Notes: generated by a model not told the origin, from the sequence alone. A stretch of 64,000 nt of DNA from Candidatus Thorarchaeota archaeon (GCA_021498125.1 JAIZWL010000001.1:1292099-1356098), one strand, 5' to 3'. Positions 24,125 to 33,625 are shown, numbered from the stretch's first letter. Made by a program: numbers and translations.

Positions 24125-27100
24125 CTAGTTAGCCACCTTTGACATTGGGTCGTCCGGCTTCTCTTCTGCCTCATCGTCCTTTTCCAGTTCGCTCAGGATT
24201 GGCCCCTCAATTATCCTTGCTGGCGAATTGCCACTGGGCGCTGCCACTCCGATAAGTCGGTCAGCATACTTTAGCAGGGTCGTTGATTTTGCTGGGGTGA
24301 AGACCAAGAGCTGGCTCTCTTTTGACGCCTCTCTAAGAAGTTGCGCAGCAGCATTTGTATTCTCCAGATCGAGAAACGTATCGACCTCATCGAGGACATA
24401 TATCGGAGCCGGGTTGAACTTGTGGAGGGCAAGGATCAATGCGACAATGAGCATGGATTGTTCTCCACCCGAGCCGGCCTTGATCCCCAAAAATTCCTCT
24501 GCATGAGTCCGGATCTGAAAATGAATTCCGGCCGAATCATCTTGCTGTATGTGTTCCAGTCGTATCTCGCCTGTAAAGTCGATCTTTCGTAAAAGCCTGT
24601 TGACGTACTTCTCGACTTTTCGCAATGTCTTGGCCATATCTTTTTGATATTGGTCCTTAAGCGAGTCGATCGTGGAGATTGCTTCTGCGAGTTCCTCTTT
24701 AAGAGTGGCTACTTGTGCGTTCAGTACTTCCATGCGTTCTTTGAGTTGTTGATCCCTGACAGCAATTGATTCATCAACATCGGTGTAGTCCGTGAGCACA
24801 TCTCTGACCCGTGACAGTTCTGCATAGACCACCTCGTGATTTCTAATGGTGTTAGGTTGTGGTACGCCCTCGACACTGACAAGAATCTCATTTCTACGGA
24901 GTTCGAGTCTGCTCAGGGTGGCAAGTGTCTTACTGACCTCTGTCCTACTGGTCCTCAGTTCCATGTCTATCTCAGCAAGGCGTGTGTTTAGTTGGCGTTG
25001 ATCCGCGTGTATTTGGTCAAGTTGTTCCGAGAGAGCCTGTTTTTGTTTTTGATGTTCCTTCATTTGCTTGTCTAAATTGGCTATGTCTTGTAGTATCTCG
25101 CTGGACTCGTCTTCTGATTGCCCTAATGACTCAAGAAGTTCGTTTCTGCTTGTTTCCATCATCTCAATGTTCTCACGGATCGAATCCAGTTGCTCGCGGA
25201 AGTTTTTCATGCTCTGTTCAGATATGGCCACTCTTGCTTTGGCATCACCAAGGTCACTCTCGATATTTCTAAGTCTGATCCGGATAGCTTCCATCTCACC
25301 CGTTATGCGTTCACGTTCAGGAGGTTGATGTTGCTCAAGTTCTGCAACATGTACCTTTGCACGCTCGTGATGTGATGTCAGTTGAGCGATCTCTTCTTCG
25401 AGTTGTGTGATGTTCTCCTTGACCTGTGGAAGTTCCTCTGTGATCTCTTTCCTGCGTTTCCATGTGGTCTTCCATGCTCCCATCTGTGAGACAAGTTCAA
25501 GAATCTTGGTCCTCTTCTCGGAGACCACAGTGATCTCCGCATTGATCTCTGCTATCTTCTTCTCGACTTGTTGTGCTCTCTTCTTTGCTTCTTTCTGTTT
25601 CTTCAAGAATGGTGCAGTGGAGAGGATCTTAGGTGGCCCCTTCTTTGGGTGTCCGACGACGGTCTTCTTACGGCTCTCAAACACCTCTCCCTTTAGAGTG
25701 ACGGCACTGATGCCTTTGTAGGCAAGGCGCGCAGCAGTCTTCGAGTCTGTCGTCACCGCATAGTCCCCGAATGCGATCCTGAACTTTTGTAGAAGCGTGT
25801 CAGTCAGGCCCAGTAGTTCCCAGAGCCATCCCCGTACCCGTGAGTTCGGAGGTAACTCTGGAGCAGGGGCGACTTCCTGTTGAAGATCGACTAGGATGAT
25901 CGGAGCGGGGGCCTCGATCTCATCTCGTAATCGCCTAGTGAGTTGAAAGTCCGCTTTTTCAGTTGTGATGAATGCGTGGACAAGAATGTCTGATAGGACT
26001 GCCTCAGCCGGTGCCGCAAGCTCTTCATTTCCGACCAAGAGACCTCCAACTGGTCCTACGACACCTCCGAGCTGGTGTTCGTGCAAAAGCTTTTGGAGTT
26101 CTTGGACACTGGGCGGGATTCGTTCTGCGGTCTCCGATAATTTGAGTTCGAGGCTCTTGATCTCTTTTTGAAGTTCGGCAAGCTGGCTCTTTTCGCCAAA
26201 CAGGCTCTCATTGAGAGTAGCGAGGCGTGCATCTAGTTCTTTGAGTTGCCTGTCAAGGTCCTCTGCTGAGGAGGTCTCAAGAGTGGACCACGCTTGCCCC
26301 CACTTGTTTTCCATGGCCTCGATCTCTGCCTCAAGATGTTGCTGTTTGGTCAGGAACGCGCGTAACTCGATTCTTTTGTCTTTGAGTTGTAGGGCGAATC
26401 CGGAGACCTCCGTCTGAGCCTCACGCCGTTTTCGATCCCATTTCTCAAACTTCGCAAGTTGGGTCTCAAGCTCTTCTAATTCTCTTACGATCTTGTCCCG
26501 TTCTTGAGCAAGTTGTTGGGATTCAATCTCGGCCTTACCATGTGCCTTTACCACCCGTTTGAGATCGTCGCCTATTCGCCTTAGTTGTATCTTATCAGCT
26601 TCAATTGTCTCTTCTAGCTTCTTGATCTCTGAGAGTGTCTTTGCATTTCCCTTCTCAATTCGTTCTAGCTGTTCTTGTTTTGATTTAATTCTCGACTCGA
26701 GTCGGCCCAGCTCTCTCTCAATACTTCGTTGTTCACGTTCTAGTCTGGTCCTCTTCTCCTCCACTGCTTCGATCTCCTTGGAGACCTTTGCCTTGTCATC
26801 ACGGAGTTCGTTCATTCCTTCTTTCTGAGCCTCGATCTGTTTCTTAATCGACTCAATCCTCATCTCCACGTCCTGAAGAGTGGCCCAGGCATACTCACGT
26901 TCGAGGGCGCGTCGCTGTCTTTCGTATTCTCGTTTCTTCTCAAGTCGTTGCATATCTTTAGTGAGAAGGTGGATATCGCTCTCAACTGCTTTAGTCTCTG
27001 CGATGGCCTCTTCTAGTCTTTGCCTGTCGGCACTCAACTCTGATTCTTGTAGAATGATTTTATCTCGGGACCTGTCGAGGCCAGTTCCCTCCTCGATCAG

Positions 27101-27502
27101 TCGGAGGACCTGTTCCGGAGACGCATCTCGTAGATCATTTGTACGGCCTTGTGCCATGAAGACGAGTGGATTGTCGATATTGAAATGAAGATCTTCGATT
27201 GCCCGGCGCATCTCAGCGGCACGAACACGCTTTCCATCTATGTATGCTCGTGGAGTTCTTCCCATCTCAATCTTTCTTGTAAAGACCCGTGTTGTTCTAT
27301 GGTCCCGGACTGTGATCTCTATCTCTGCACTTCCGGTATGATTTCGAATGAACTGGCTCCATCTGTCATACCTGTTCTCTCGTTGATTTGACCCAAGGCA
27401 AAACTTGATGGCGTGAAAGATCGCGCTCTTTCCGGCGCCATTTGGTCCTACTATGATTGTTAGACCCGGTGTGAGTCTGACCAGTGCGTCTTTGAAGGTC
27501 AT
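24125..27502 (-). CDS. smc: SMC chromosome-organising ATPase, possibly Smc5/6-related
   Basis: The protein has 1125 residues from the first ATG. Walker A is GPNGAGKS near residue 20, two long coiled coils run from about 165 to 460 and 625 to 970, and the hinge lies between (about 465-620). The signature is GSGGEQSM near 1010 and Walker B is IYVLDEVDTFLD near 1038. The head phrase NIDNPLVFMAQGRTNDLRDASPEQ looks more like Smc5 than canonical SMC. The first ATG cuts off the conserved first strand (VQIESIRLKNF), which is encoded upstream; a CTG at 27550 with GAGGAGGG before it may be the real start. It forms a complex with ScpA and ScpB to organise DNA. Confidence 0.9.
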   Translation of the reverse strand: MTFKDALVRLTPGLTIIVGPNGAGKSAIFHAIKFCLGSNQRENRYDRWSQFIRNHTGSAEIEITVRDHRTTRVFTRKIEMGRTPRAYIDGKRVRAAEMRRAIEDLHFNIDNPLVFMAQGRTNDLRDASPEQVLRLIEEGTGLDRSRDKIILQESELSADRQRLEEAIAETKAVESDIHLLTKDMQRLEKKREYERQRRALEREYAWATLQDVEMRIESIKKQIEAQKEGMNELRDDKAKVSKEIEAVEEKRTRLEREQRSIERELGRLESRIKSKQEQLERIEKGNAKTLSEIKKLEETIEADKIQLRRIGDDLKRVVKAHGKAEIESQQLAQERDKIVRELEELETQLAKFEKWDRKRREAQTEVSGFALQLKDKRIELRAFLTKQQHLEAEIEAMENKWGQAWSTLETSSAEDLDRQLKELDARLATLNESLFGEKSQLAELQKEIKSLELKLSETAERIPPSVQELQKLLHEHQLGGVVGPVGGLLVGNEELAAPAEAVLSDILVHAFITTEKADFQLTRRLRDEIEAPAPIILVDLQQEVAPAPELPPNSRVRGWLWELLGLTDTLLQKFRIAFGDYAVTTDSKTAARLAYKGISAVTLKGEVFESRKKTVVGHPKKGPPKILSTAPFLKKQKEAKKRAQQVEKKIAEINAEITVVSEKRTKILELVSQMGAWKTTWKRRKEITEELPQVKENITQLEEEIAQLTSHHERAKVHVAELEQHQPPERERITGEMEAIRIRLRNIESDLGDAKARVAISEQSMKNFREQLDSIRENIEMMETSRNELLESLGQSEDESSEILQDIANLDKQMKEHQKQKQALSEQLDQIHADQRQLNTRLAEIDMELRTSRTEVSKTLATLSRLELRRNEILVSVEGVPQPNTIRNHEVVYAELSRVRDVLTDYTDVDESIAVRDQQLKERMEVLNAQVATLKEELAEAISTIDSLKDQYQKDMAKTLRKVEKYVNRLLRKIDFTGEIRLEHIQQDDSAGIHFQIRTHAEEFLGIKAGSGGEQSMLIVALILALHKFNPAPIYVLDEVDTFLDLENTNAAAQLLREASKESQLLVFTPAKSTTLLKYADRLIGVAAPSGNSPARIIEGPILSELEKDDEAEEKPDDPMSKVAN

Positions 27503-27556
27503 GAAGTTCTTCAGACGAATTGACTCGATCTGAACATCGCCGTTTCCCAGATTCTT

Positions 27557-28630
27557 CTACCCTCCTCGCCCCATGACGCGCTTGAGTCTGTCATGGTTCT
27601 TTTTAGCACTGATGAGACGTATGAGGCGATCCTCTTGGTCTCCTAGAAGCACGAATGGAAATCGGGCCACGAACTTGCTGTCTTTGGCCGATAGCGGCAG
27701 TCCCGCGTTGAGTGTCTCTACGACATGTTGAGATTGTGTATAATCTTCTGAGACCATCATCAGATACAATTGGTCAAGAAAATCATTTGGATATATAGTG
27801 TTCATCTGCCCGGTGATCATTTTCGCTCCCGAAATCTTACGCACTATCTCCGCGGTTCCACCAATTCCGCCAACCGGAACAATGCCCTTGTCCTGAAGAA
27901 GGTCGATCACATCCTTCAGTGTGACCGTCCCGCTCTCTCTCTTGATGGCTAATGCAGTCGCTAGATGGAGAAGATCAGAGTAGCCCCACCCTTCGGTCAT
28001 CTCGATAATTGTGGGAATATCAATACCCTCTGCTCCAGCAAGAACCTCCGAGATGACTTTGGTCCTGTCCTCATTTGTCGGATTGCTAAACACAAAGGTC
28101 CTATCAAAGTCTACTACACTGGCTGCCTCAAGTCTCTCAGGCCGTGCCGTTGAGGCTATCACAATAAGTTCATCCTCGTCCCATGTGACTCCCCGAAGAA
28201 GATCTCCAACCAGCATGCCCACTTCTCTTGAGGCTGTGAAGAGCGTATCAATCTGATCAATATAGACAACAGCTGGTCGTTCGCGTCGAGCAAGTTCGAA
28301 GAGCGTGCGTACTGCCACAAGCAGACGATCACTACTGAAGGACTCTGACACGCGAAACCGAATCTTCTTGAGTGGGACCTCCTTGCCAAGTGTGTCCGCA
28401 AATGCCTCAAAATTAGTTCCCACAGGACCCGCCAGCAAAACACGCCCGCCGAAGACCAGTCCCAACTCGGTCAGTCTCTCTCTTGCAGCTTTGAACTCCT
28501 GTATCTCTTGGTGAAATAAGATGGCCTTTTGTCTGACTGAGAACTGTTGCATACCCTCATTGCTGATGTCTTCAGGTGCGACTATTGTGATCATACGTGA
28601 GATGGCACTGTCTTCCACTTCTGCTACCAC
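27557..28630 (-). CDS. AAA+-like protein with degenerate Walker motifs, first gene of the SMC operon
   Basis: The 357-residue protein follows the classical AAA+ (Cdc48/FtsH-like) order, but Walker A reads GPVGTNFEA (68-76), lacking the Lys and Thr that bind ATP, and Walker B reads VVYIDQID (121-128), with Gln for the catalytic Glu. The second region of homology remains (SVVDFDRTFVFSNPTNEDR), including a possible arginine finger at R177, and a C-terminal helical lid follows. It probably cannot hydrolyse ATP. It starts with GTG at 28630 and ends 54 bases before the first ATG of smc in the same frame. A structural or loading role for SMC is inferred from position. Confidence 0.72.
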   Translation of the reverse strand: MVAEVEDSAISRMITIVAPEDISNEGMQQFSVRQKAILFHQEIQEFKAARERLTELGLVFGGRVLLAGPVGTNFEAFADTLGKEVPLKKIRFRVSESFSSDRLLVAVRTLFELARRERPAVVYIDQIDTLFTASREVGMLVGDLLRGVTWDEDELIVIASTARPERLEAASVVDFDRTFVFSNPTNEDRTKVISEVLAGAEGIDIPTIIEMTEGWGYSDLLHLATALAIKRESGTVTLKDVIDLLQDKGIVPVGGIGGTAEIVRKISGAKMITGQMNTIYPNDFLDQLYLMMVSEDYTQSQHVVETLNAGLPLSAKDSKFVARFPFVLLGDQEDRLIRLISAKKNHDRLKRVMGRGG

Positions 28631-28797
28631 CCGGCAGTCTAGTCTAGTAACATTTGTTTATTATCTATTCGTATACGTGAAATAATTGGCGCCCATGGTC
28701 TGTAACGCAAGTGGGTATTATAATTCTTATTTATCCGGCTCTTATGGTTCAATGCGCGTGATTTTTTGAGAGGTGATTGGCAGTCACTAGAGTGGAA

Positions 28798-28807
28798 TTT
28801 ATATATA
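28798..28807 (+). promoter_or_regulatory. TATA box of the AbrB-like gene
   Basis: TTTATATATA lies 30-39 bases before the ATG at 28837. Transcription would begin near 28828, leaving a leader of under ten bases. This supports the short form of the protein. Confidence 0.5.
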
Positions 28808-28836
28808 TTATGACAAATAGTGATTATGTGAGAATA

Positions 28837-29064
28837 ATGATTGTTCGACTTGATGAACGAGGGAGAGTCTGCATTCCAAAGGCCATGCGGGAGAAAACCG
28901 GAAACACATTTTTTATTGTAGAGACCCAACGAGGGATTCTCCTTGTGCCAGTGCCTTCCGATCCTGTAAAACAACTTGCGGAGATCGGGCGAAAGATTCC
29001 AGAGTTGTCCATCGAGGAACTTCGACGGGCGATTGCCGAACAGGCACAGGTGGAGTGTGCTTGA
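28837..29064 (+). CDS. AbrB/SpoVT-type DNA-binding protein
   Basis: A 75-residue swapped-hairpin protein begins MIVRLDERGRVCIPKAMREKTG, the classic start of this fold, and continues with TFFIVETQRGILLVPVP. A helical tail (DPVKQLAEIGRKIPELSIEELRRAIAEQA) follows. Two earlier in-frame ATGs (28777 and 28810) would read through the TATA box and are unlikely. Such proteins act as small regulators or antitoxins; no toxin gene is adjacent. It is divergent from the SMC operon, whose first gene starts at 28630. Confidence 0.82.
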   Translation: MIVRLDERGRVCIPKAMREKTGNTFFIVETQRGILLVPVPSDPVKQLAEIGRKIPELSIEELRRAIAEQAQVECA

Positions 29065-29162
29065 TCTGCGGTGATACCGATTAATCAGTTCCGATACGGT
29101 GTTCGATAAACTCGGGCTTGAGATGATTCGACTTGAGAAATGACCTAAAATTCGAATCTTGA

Positions 29163-29170
29163 TTTTATAT
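29163..29170 (+). promoter_or_regulatory. Possible promoter of the MoxR-VWA operon
   Basis: TTTTATAT is the best TATA-like match in the 217-base space before the MoxR gene. A second A/T stretch (ATTTAAAG, near 29200) is also possible. The start TTG at 29282 has GAGGT five bases ahead of it. Confidence 0.3.
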
Positions 29171-29281
29171 GAACGACTTGGTGGTCTATCAAAGATTCTA
29201 ATTTAAAGAGACTAATTGGAGTCTATGACCACATCAACCATAAGCAGTGGTGTCCCTTGCCATATAGGAGCGTGAGGTCAG

Positions 29282-30988
29282 TTGTCAACACCAAGTGAAC
29301 GTCTGCGGCAAAAAGTGCATGAGGTAATAGCAACGGTGGAGAGTCATGGACTCTTTGTCCACTCGGGCGACCTACACATACGGTTCCGTCCCTCAACAAG
29401 CAGTTCTCGTGCCAAGTCTATTCGTCTGCCGCTGATAGTTGGTGCCTGCGTGATCAATGCACTTGTCCCTCGCTCTGCAATGTTACTAGTTGGTGGCCAT
29501 GGTGGAGGTAAGACGACACTCATCAAGCTCTTGGGCCGAATCATGACCGGAAAGAGTATTGGTGAGATCGAGGACGGCATTCTTCGGGGTCATCCACAAC
29601 TGACCGAAGAGAAGATGGTTGCGACACTACGCCCCGGGCCATTGATGAAGGATGGAGTCGAGGTCATAGTCTGGCGAAAGTTCGTGACCGATTTTTGGAA
29701 GATCATAGATGAGATCAACCGCCTCACACCACACGCCCAGAATATTCTCTTGTCAATGCTTGCAGAAGGCGAGTTGAAGTATTACGATGAGGTCATGCAC
29801 TGTGAAGAGTTCTGTCTCTATGCAACAATGAATCCCACGGACTCGGGAACCTTTGACCTAGCGCCTCCGTTTCTCGACAGGTTTGGACTTGCTGTCCCGA
29901 TAACCATGCCCACGGTAAGTGATCTTGAGACCATCTTAGCCACACGCGACGAACGGCTCTTTGGGTATGACGAACTCTGGCAGGTCCCCGCTCTGTTGAC
30001 TGAGGAAGACTTGCTCACGATCTGGAATCTGGCAGATAAGGTCCATGTGTCCCTTGAGGCCTCGGAGTACATCCGTGCTCTTATTCGTGAGTTCGGTGCC
30101 TGTGTTCGAGTCGACAAAAGTCAGACGCAGAGCCTCACCGTTGAGACCGGTCTCTGTGATGGTTGTCACTATAACACTGCTAAGAGTGTCTGTAACAAGG
30201 TAGTACTCCCGTTGAGCGTTCGAGCTGCAAAGGATCTGAATCGGTACAGTAAGGCTGTTGCATGGCTGGTCGGTGCGAGTGAGGTCTCAGTTGAGATCGT
30301 GAAATCGATTGCGCCACTGGTCTTCTGGCATCGGACTCGGTATACTCGTGATGAGGTCTCTAAGCAGCCTTTCTATGGGGACCGGTACAAGTTCACCCAA
30401 CGCCTCGTAGATCTTGCCACTGCTCGATTTGCGGCCCGTGAGCCCGCCCTGAAGATTCTGGCACGCCTCAAGAGAGGTGATGCGACCAAGAAGGAGATCA
30501 CGGAACTTCAAGAGATGGCTAAGAGTGACCTGATCGTCCAGATTGACTATGTGCAATTGGCAAAGGACCTCACCAAGTCCGGATACACAAAGATAGTCAA
30601 GCGGATAGACAAGGCCATTGTCAGTCGTGATGTTCCTGAACTGTCAAAGTTGCTTGATGAGCTGATGTCCAATGGTACGATTCCAAATAGAGGTATGTTG
30701 ATCGGGCGGGTCTCGGAGGCGTTGCACAGGCTTACCCTCTCGCAGTTTACTCTTACGTTCGAGACATGGCAAGAACTGTGGACTGCAATCAGTCTCAAGT
30801 ATCCCCCGATGACGCCTATTCTGAAGGAGACCCTCCACCCTCCCAAACGCCGTGTGATCCGGACCGAGCAGCTTACACTTGTGATCTATGCAACTGGCGA
30901 CTCTCCCGAATCGTCCGTCTTTATTGAGGTCTCAGGCGGGGCTCCGGCTCTTGAACTCAAGGCGATGATCGAGAAGGAGCTGGCATAG
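29282..30988 (+). CDS. MoxR-type AAA+ ATPase
   Basis: The 568-residue protein has Walker A GGHGGGKTT (71-79), Walker B WKIIDEINR (D142, E143), and sensor 1 in YATMNPTDSGTFDLAPPFLDRFGL, the standard MoxR phrase. After the lid domain, around residue 290, there is an unusual cysteine motif, CDGCHYNTAKSVC, that could bind zinc. The C-terminal 250 residues are long for the family. The start is TTG with GAGGT upstream. It is followed after three bases by a VWA protein, its usual partner; MoxR ATPases act as chaperones for VWA proteins and metal-centre assembly. Confidence 0.87.
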   Translation: MSTPSERLRQKVHEVIATVESHGLFVHSGDLHIRFRPSTSSSRAKSIRLPLIVGACVINALVPRSAMLLVGGHGGGKTTLIKLLGRIMTGKSIGEIEDGILRGHPQLTEEKMVATLRPGPLMKDGVEVIVWRKFVTDFWKIIDEINRLTPHAQNILLSMLAEGELKYYDEVMHCEEFCLYATMNPTDSGTFDLAPPFLDRFGLAVPITMPTVSDLETILATRDERLFGYDELWQVPALLTEEDLLTIWNLADKVHVSLEASEYIRALIREFGACVRVDKSQTQSLTVETGLCDGCHYNTAKSVCNKVVLPLSVRAAKDLNRYSKAVAWLVGASEVSVEIVKSIAPLVFWHRTRYTRDEVSKQPFYGDRYKFTQRLVDLATARFAAREPALKILARLKRGDATKKEITELQEMAKSDLIVQIDYVQLAKDLTKSGYTKIVKRIDKAIVSRDVPELSKLLDELMSNGTIPNRGMLIGRVSEALHRLTLSQFTLTFETWQELWTAISLKYPPMTPILKETLHPPKRRVIRTEQLTLVIYATGDSPESSVFIEVSGGAPALELKAMIEKELA

Positions 30989-30991
30989 GAC

Positions 30992-32728
30992 TTGACGCTG
31001 ACACAGCCTAACGCTCGTAATTCCCCACTGGTCGATGTGGCCCGGAAGGCATGGTCTCAGGCTCTCTCCGATTTCTATTCCCCACCTCTTCCGGAACCTG
31101 TCATAGAGCATAGTGATGAGGCGACGAGTTTCTTCTATGTGGACGACAAGACTTGGACGATTCATATCAACACGGCTGGAGTGCCGCATTACATGACCCC
31201 TGCTGAGGCCGAGCCGTTTCTGCGTTCCATCTGCCATCATGAACTTCAGCACTATCTCGTCTGCCCCTATGATACTGTGACCAGTGCCATGATGTTCGCT
31301 CGGGCGAGGCGTCATGTCAACAATGCGACGGCCATGTTTGTGTGCAATCTCTTTGCCGATCTTGTTGTTGATTCCCTCCTGTTGAAACGTTTCCCGCAAC
31401 TGACGCATGATCGCATCCTGTCCTCCATACACGAGTCTGCTATTCGCGGCGAAACCCACTCTGATCTCTGGGTGCTCATCGTCACATGCTATCGTGTGAT
31501 GTGGGGATTTCCGATCCCCCGCTCTGTTAATGTACCTGATGATACCTTTGAGGCCGCTGAGGCAATAGTGGCTGTCACGAAAAAGTATCGGGATAACGAG
31601 CGGAAATGGCCAAAGGCTACTGAGGAGATCGCAAAGATCATCGCGCAATGGCGTCACTCGGATGATGAGCAATTATCCGGAGCTGGCGGTGATCTCTCAG
31701 GTGGCGAGGAAGGCGGGGGTGAGGGTGGTGATAGACGAATAGAGATCACTATCCCCTTAGACGTTGATGCTATCATGGGTAGCCCCGTTGAGATCCGCAA
31801 CGGCGATATCGCGCGAAGGTGCGCAAACCCCTCTCAGGCCTCCACCTCCGATGATGAGCTGGCACGCCTCGCCTCTGATGTTGAGTCACGGGGCGGCGAT
31901 CTGGATGATCTCCGGGCAGTCCTTCTTCTCTTAGGTGCAGGAACCTATGGTCGCGGTTGGACTCGTTTCTGGTACCGTGCAAAGGTCCGGCGTCTGATTC
32001 GTATCGATGTCCATGAGCAGCGTCCGGAAGGTGCAATTCCTCTGACGCCTCAAGTGTGGCGGCTTGGCGATCCTATCGAAGAACTGGACCTTGTTCAGTC
32101 CCTGCAGGCCTTTCCTGTTCTGGTTCCAAACATGTCCACACGCCGATGGCTGCGCATCGAGTCGTTTGGTGATACAGAGTCACGAACGCCGCCAGACCTC
32201 TTAATCGTGATCGATTCGAGTGGTTCGATGACTTGGTCAATGAGCAGGACGCGACTCTCTGGTGAGTATCATCTTGCATTGATTTCCGCCTTCGGGGCTA
32301 TGAACTTTGCATTTGCTCGTGGTTGCCGCGTTGCAGCAATCAACTTCTCTGTGGAAACTCGAATTGCAAAGTGGTCACGGGATCGACAGACAATTGAGGA
32401 TGTTCTCCTCTCCTATCAGGGAGGCGGGACAATCATGCCAGTGGGTGACATGATACGCTTGTGTGATGAGGCACGAAGACCAGTTCTTGTTCTTATGATC
32501 ACAGATGCGGAGGTTGATAACGGGCCAGAGATGGTTTCAGCGGTCAAACATCTATCCAGTCGAGGTCATCATGTCTTCATGTTCCATATTCATGCTGGTG
32601 AGAATGAGAACTATATCCAATTGCAAAAAAGGCTCCTTAATGCGGGTGCTAGAATAGTCCCTGTGAATAATCAATCAGACCTTGTTGGATTAGTTCTAAG
32701 AGATACCCGTGCTGTATATGGTATTTAG
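30992..32728 (+). CDS. VWA-domain protein with HExxH metallopeptidase-like N-terminal domain
   Basis: The 578-residue protein begins with a domain carrying HHELQH (H83, E84, H87), an HExxH zinc motif, with a downstream FVCNLFADLVVD helix that could supply the third ligand. This resembles the DUF2201 metallopeptidase-like group. A Gly/Glu-rich linker (about 230-250) leads to a VWA domain: MIDAS IVIDSSGSM near residue 405, and later MITDAEVDN. The start is TTG at 30992, three bases after the MoxR stop. The two form a MoxR-VWA module. Its last 160 residues are repeated in diverged form at 36296-36790. Confidence 0.85.
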   Translation: MTLTQPNARNSPLVDVARKAWSQALSDFYSPPLPEPVIEHSDEATSFFYVDDKTWTIHINTAGVPHYMTPAEAEPFLRSICHHELQHYLVCPYDTVTSAMMFARARRHVNNATAMFVCNLFADLVVDSLLLKRFPQLTHDRILSSIHESAIRGETHSDLWVLIVTCYRVMWGFPIPRSVNVPDDTFEAAEAIVAVTKKYRDNERKWPKATEEIAKIIAQWRHSDDEQLSGAGGDLSGGEEGGGEGGDRRIEITIPLDVDAIMGSPVEIRNGDIARRCANPSQASTSDDELARLASDVESRGGDLDDLRAVLLLLGAGTYGRGWTRFWYRAKVRRLIRIDVHEQRPEGAIPLTPQVWRLGDPIEELDLVQSLQAFPVLVPNMSTRRWLRIESFGDTESRTPPDLLIVIDSSGSMTWSMSRTRLSGEYHLALISAFGAMNFAFARGCRVAAINFSVETRIAKWSRDRQTIEDVLLSYQGGGTIMPVGDMIRLCDEARRPVLVLMITDAEVDNGPEMVSAVKHLSSRGHHVFMFHIHAGENENYIQLQKRLLNAGARIVPVNNQSDLVGLVLRDTRAVYGI

Positions 32729-32770
32729 TGTCTGAGAAATTTGGCATCATGTTTCTTTGTCAATCTGTAT

Positions 32771-33616
32771 TCACGTTCTATATCCCCGATGACTACGCAG
32801 CACAAATGTAATAATCAATGTAATGATGATAATGCCAAATATTATATTATTCGCTATAGAGAGGTACTCCACCACCAACGGATTGCTTGAGTAGAGCATA
32901 TTTGATAGAAACGACCCCTCTTGTCCAAGAAGTCCTATGGTGAGCGATTCAACAATAGTCGATGGCTCCACGAAGACTATCCATCCCATCTCAAGATTCG
33001 CAGAGAGTTCAAGTATGATCATTCTCCATGAAATGAACACAAGTGGGGCGGCGAAATATGCAAGAGCCGAGGACATGGTTTCAATCAACATGGTCGTGAG
33101 TGAAACAATCAATATTGCCACCACAAAAAAGGCAATTCCTAGGATGATTATTCCCTGAAGCATTATTATTGGATATTTTGTGATTGGAACTCCGAGTATG
33201 ATCACAATGTCAAGTATTAGTAATTGTAGTTGTGTGATGCAGAGGCCTAACAAGTAATCTGCTGTTAATAGCTCGCTTTGTTTCACTGGAATAGTTGATA
33301 GCAGCGTCAGATCGATTTTATGCTTTGTTTCTCCACCTAGTGCGTCTACAAGGAAAACTGCGCTGATTCCCGCCTGAAATGGTAGGAGTAAAGCAGATAT
33401 CTGTAACGCCAATACAAGAAGCCCTACCAATGAGCCGTCCGAGTTGAATGACTCTGTGCCAACTGATCTAGTGCCGAGTACACCCAGCACTATGGGTTCA
33501 CAGAGAAGAAACATCAAAACTATAGGTCTTTTCAGGGACTTCAAGCGAAGTGCGATCAAGAGACTCATCTTGCTCTTCAATTGACCTACTACCTCTAGGA
33601 GTGGCTGATGTTTCAT
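32771..33616 (-). CDS. ABC-2 type permease, second of a pair
   Basis: The 281-residue protein has six hydrophobic segments and the ABC-2 transporter pattern, including LGGETKHKIDLTLLSTIPVKQSELLTADYLLG before the third segment. It follows the other permease after nine bases and should form a heterodimer with it, energised by the ATPase at 34477-35406. Substrate unknown. Confidence 0.8.
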   Translation of the reverse strand: MKHQPLLEVVGQLKSKMSLLIALRLKSLKRPIVLMFLLCEPIVLGVLGTRSVGTESFNSDGSLVGLLVLALQISALLLPFQAGISAVFLVDALGGETKHKIDLTLLSTIPVKQSELLTADYLLGLCITQLQLLILDIVIILGVPITKYPIIMLQGIIILGIAFFVVAILIVSLTTMLIETMSSALAYFAAPLVFISWRMIILELSANLEMGWIVFVEPSTIVESLTIGLLGQEGSFLSNMLYSSNPLVVEYLSIANNIIFGIIIITLIITFVLRSHRGYRT

Positions 33617-33625
33617 TATCCATTA

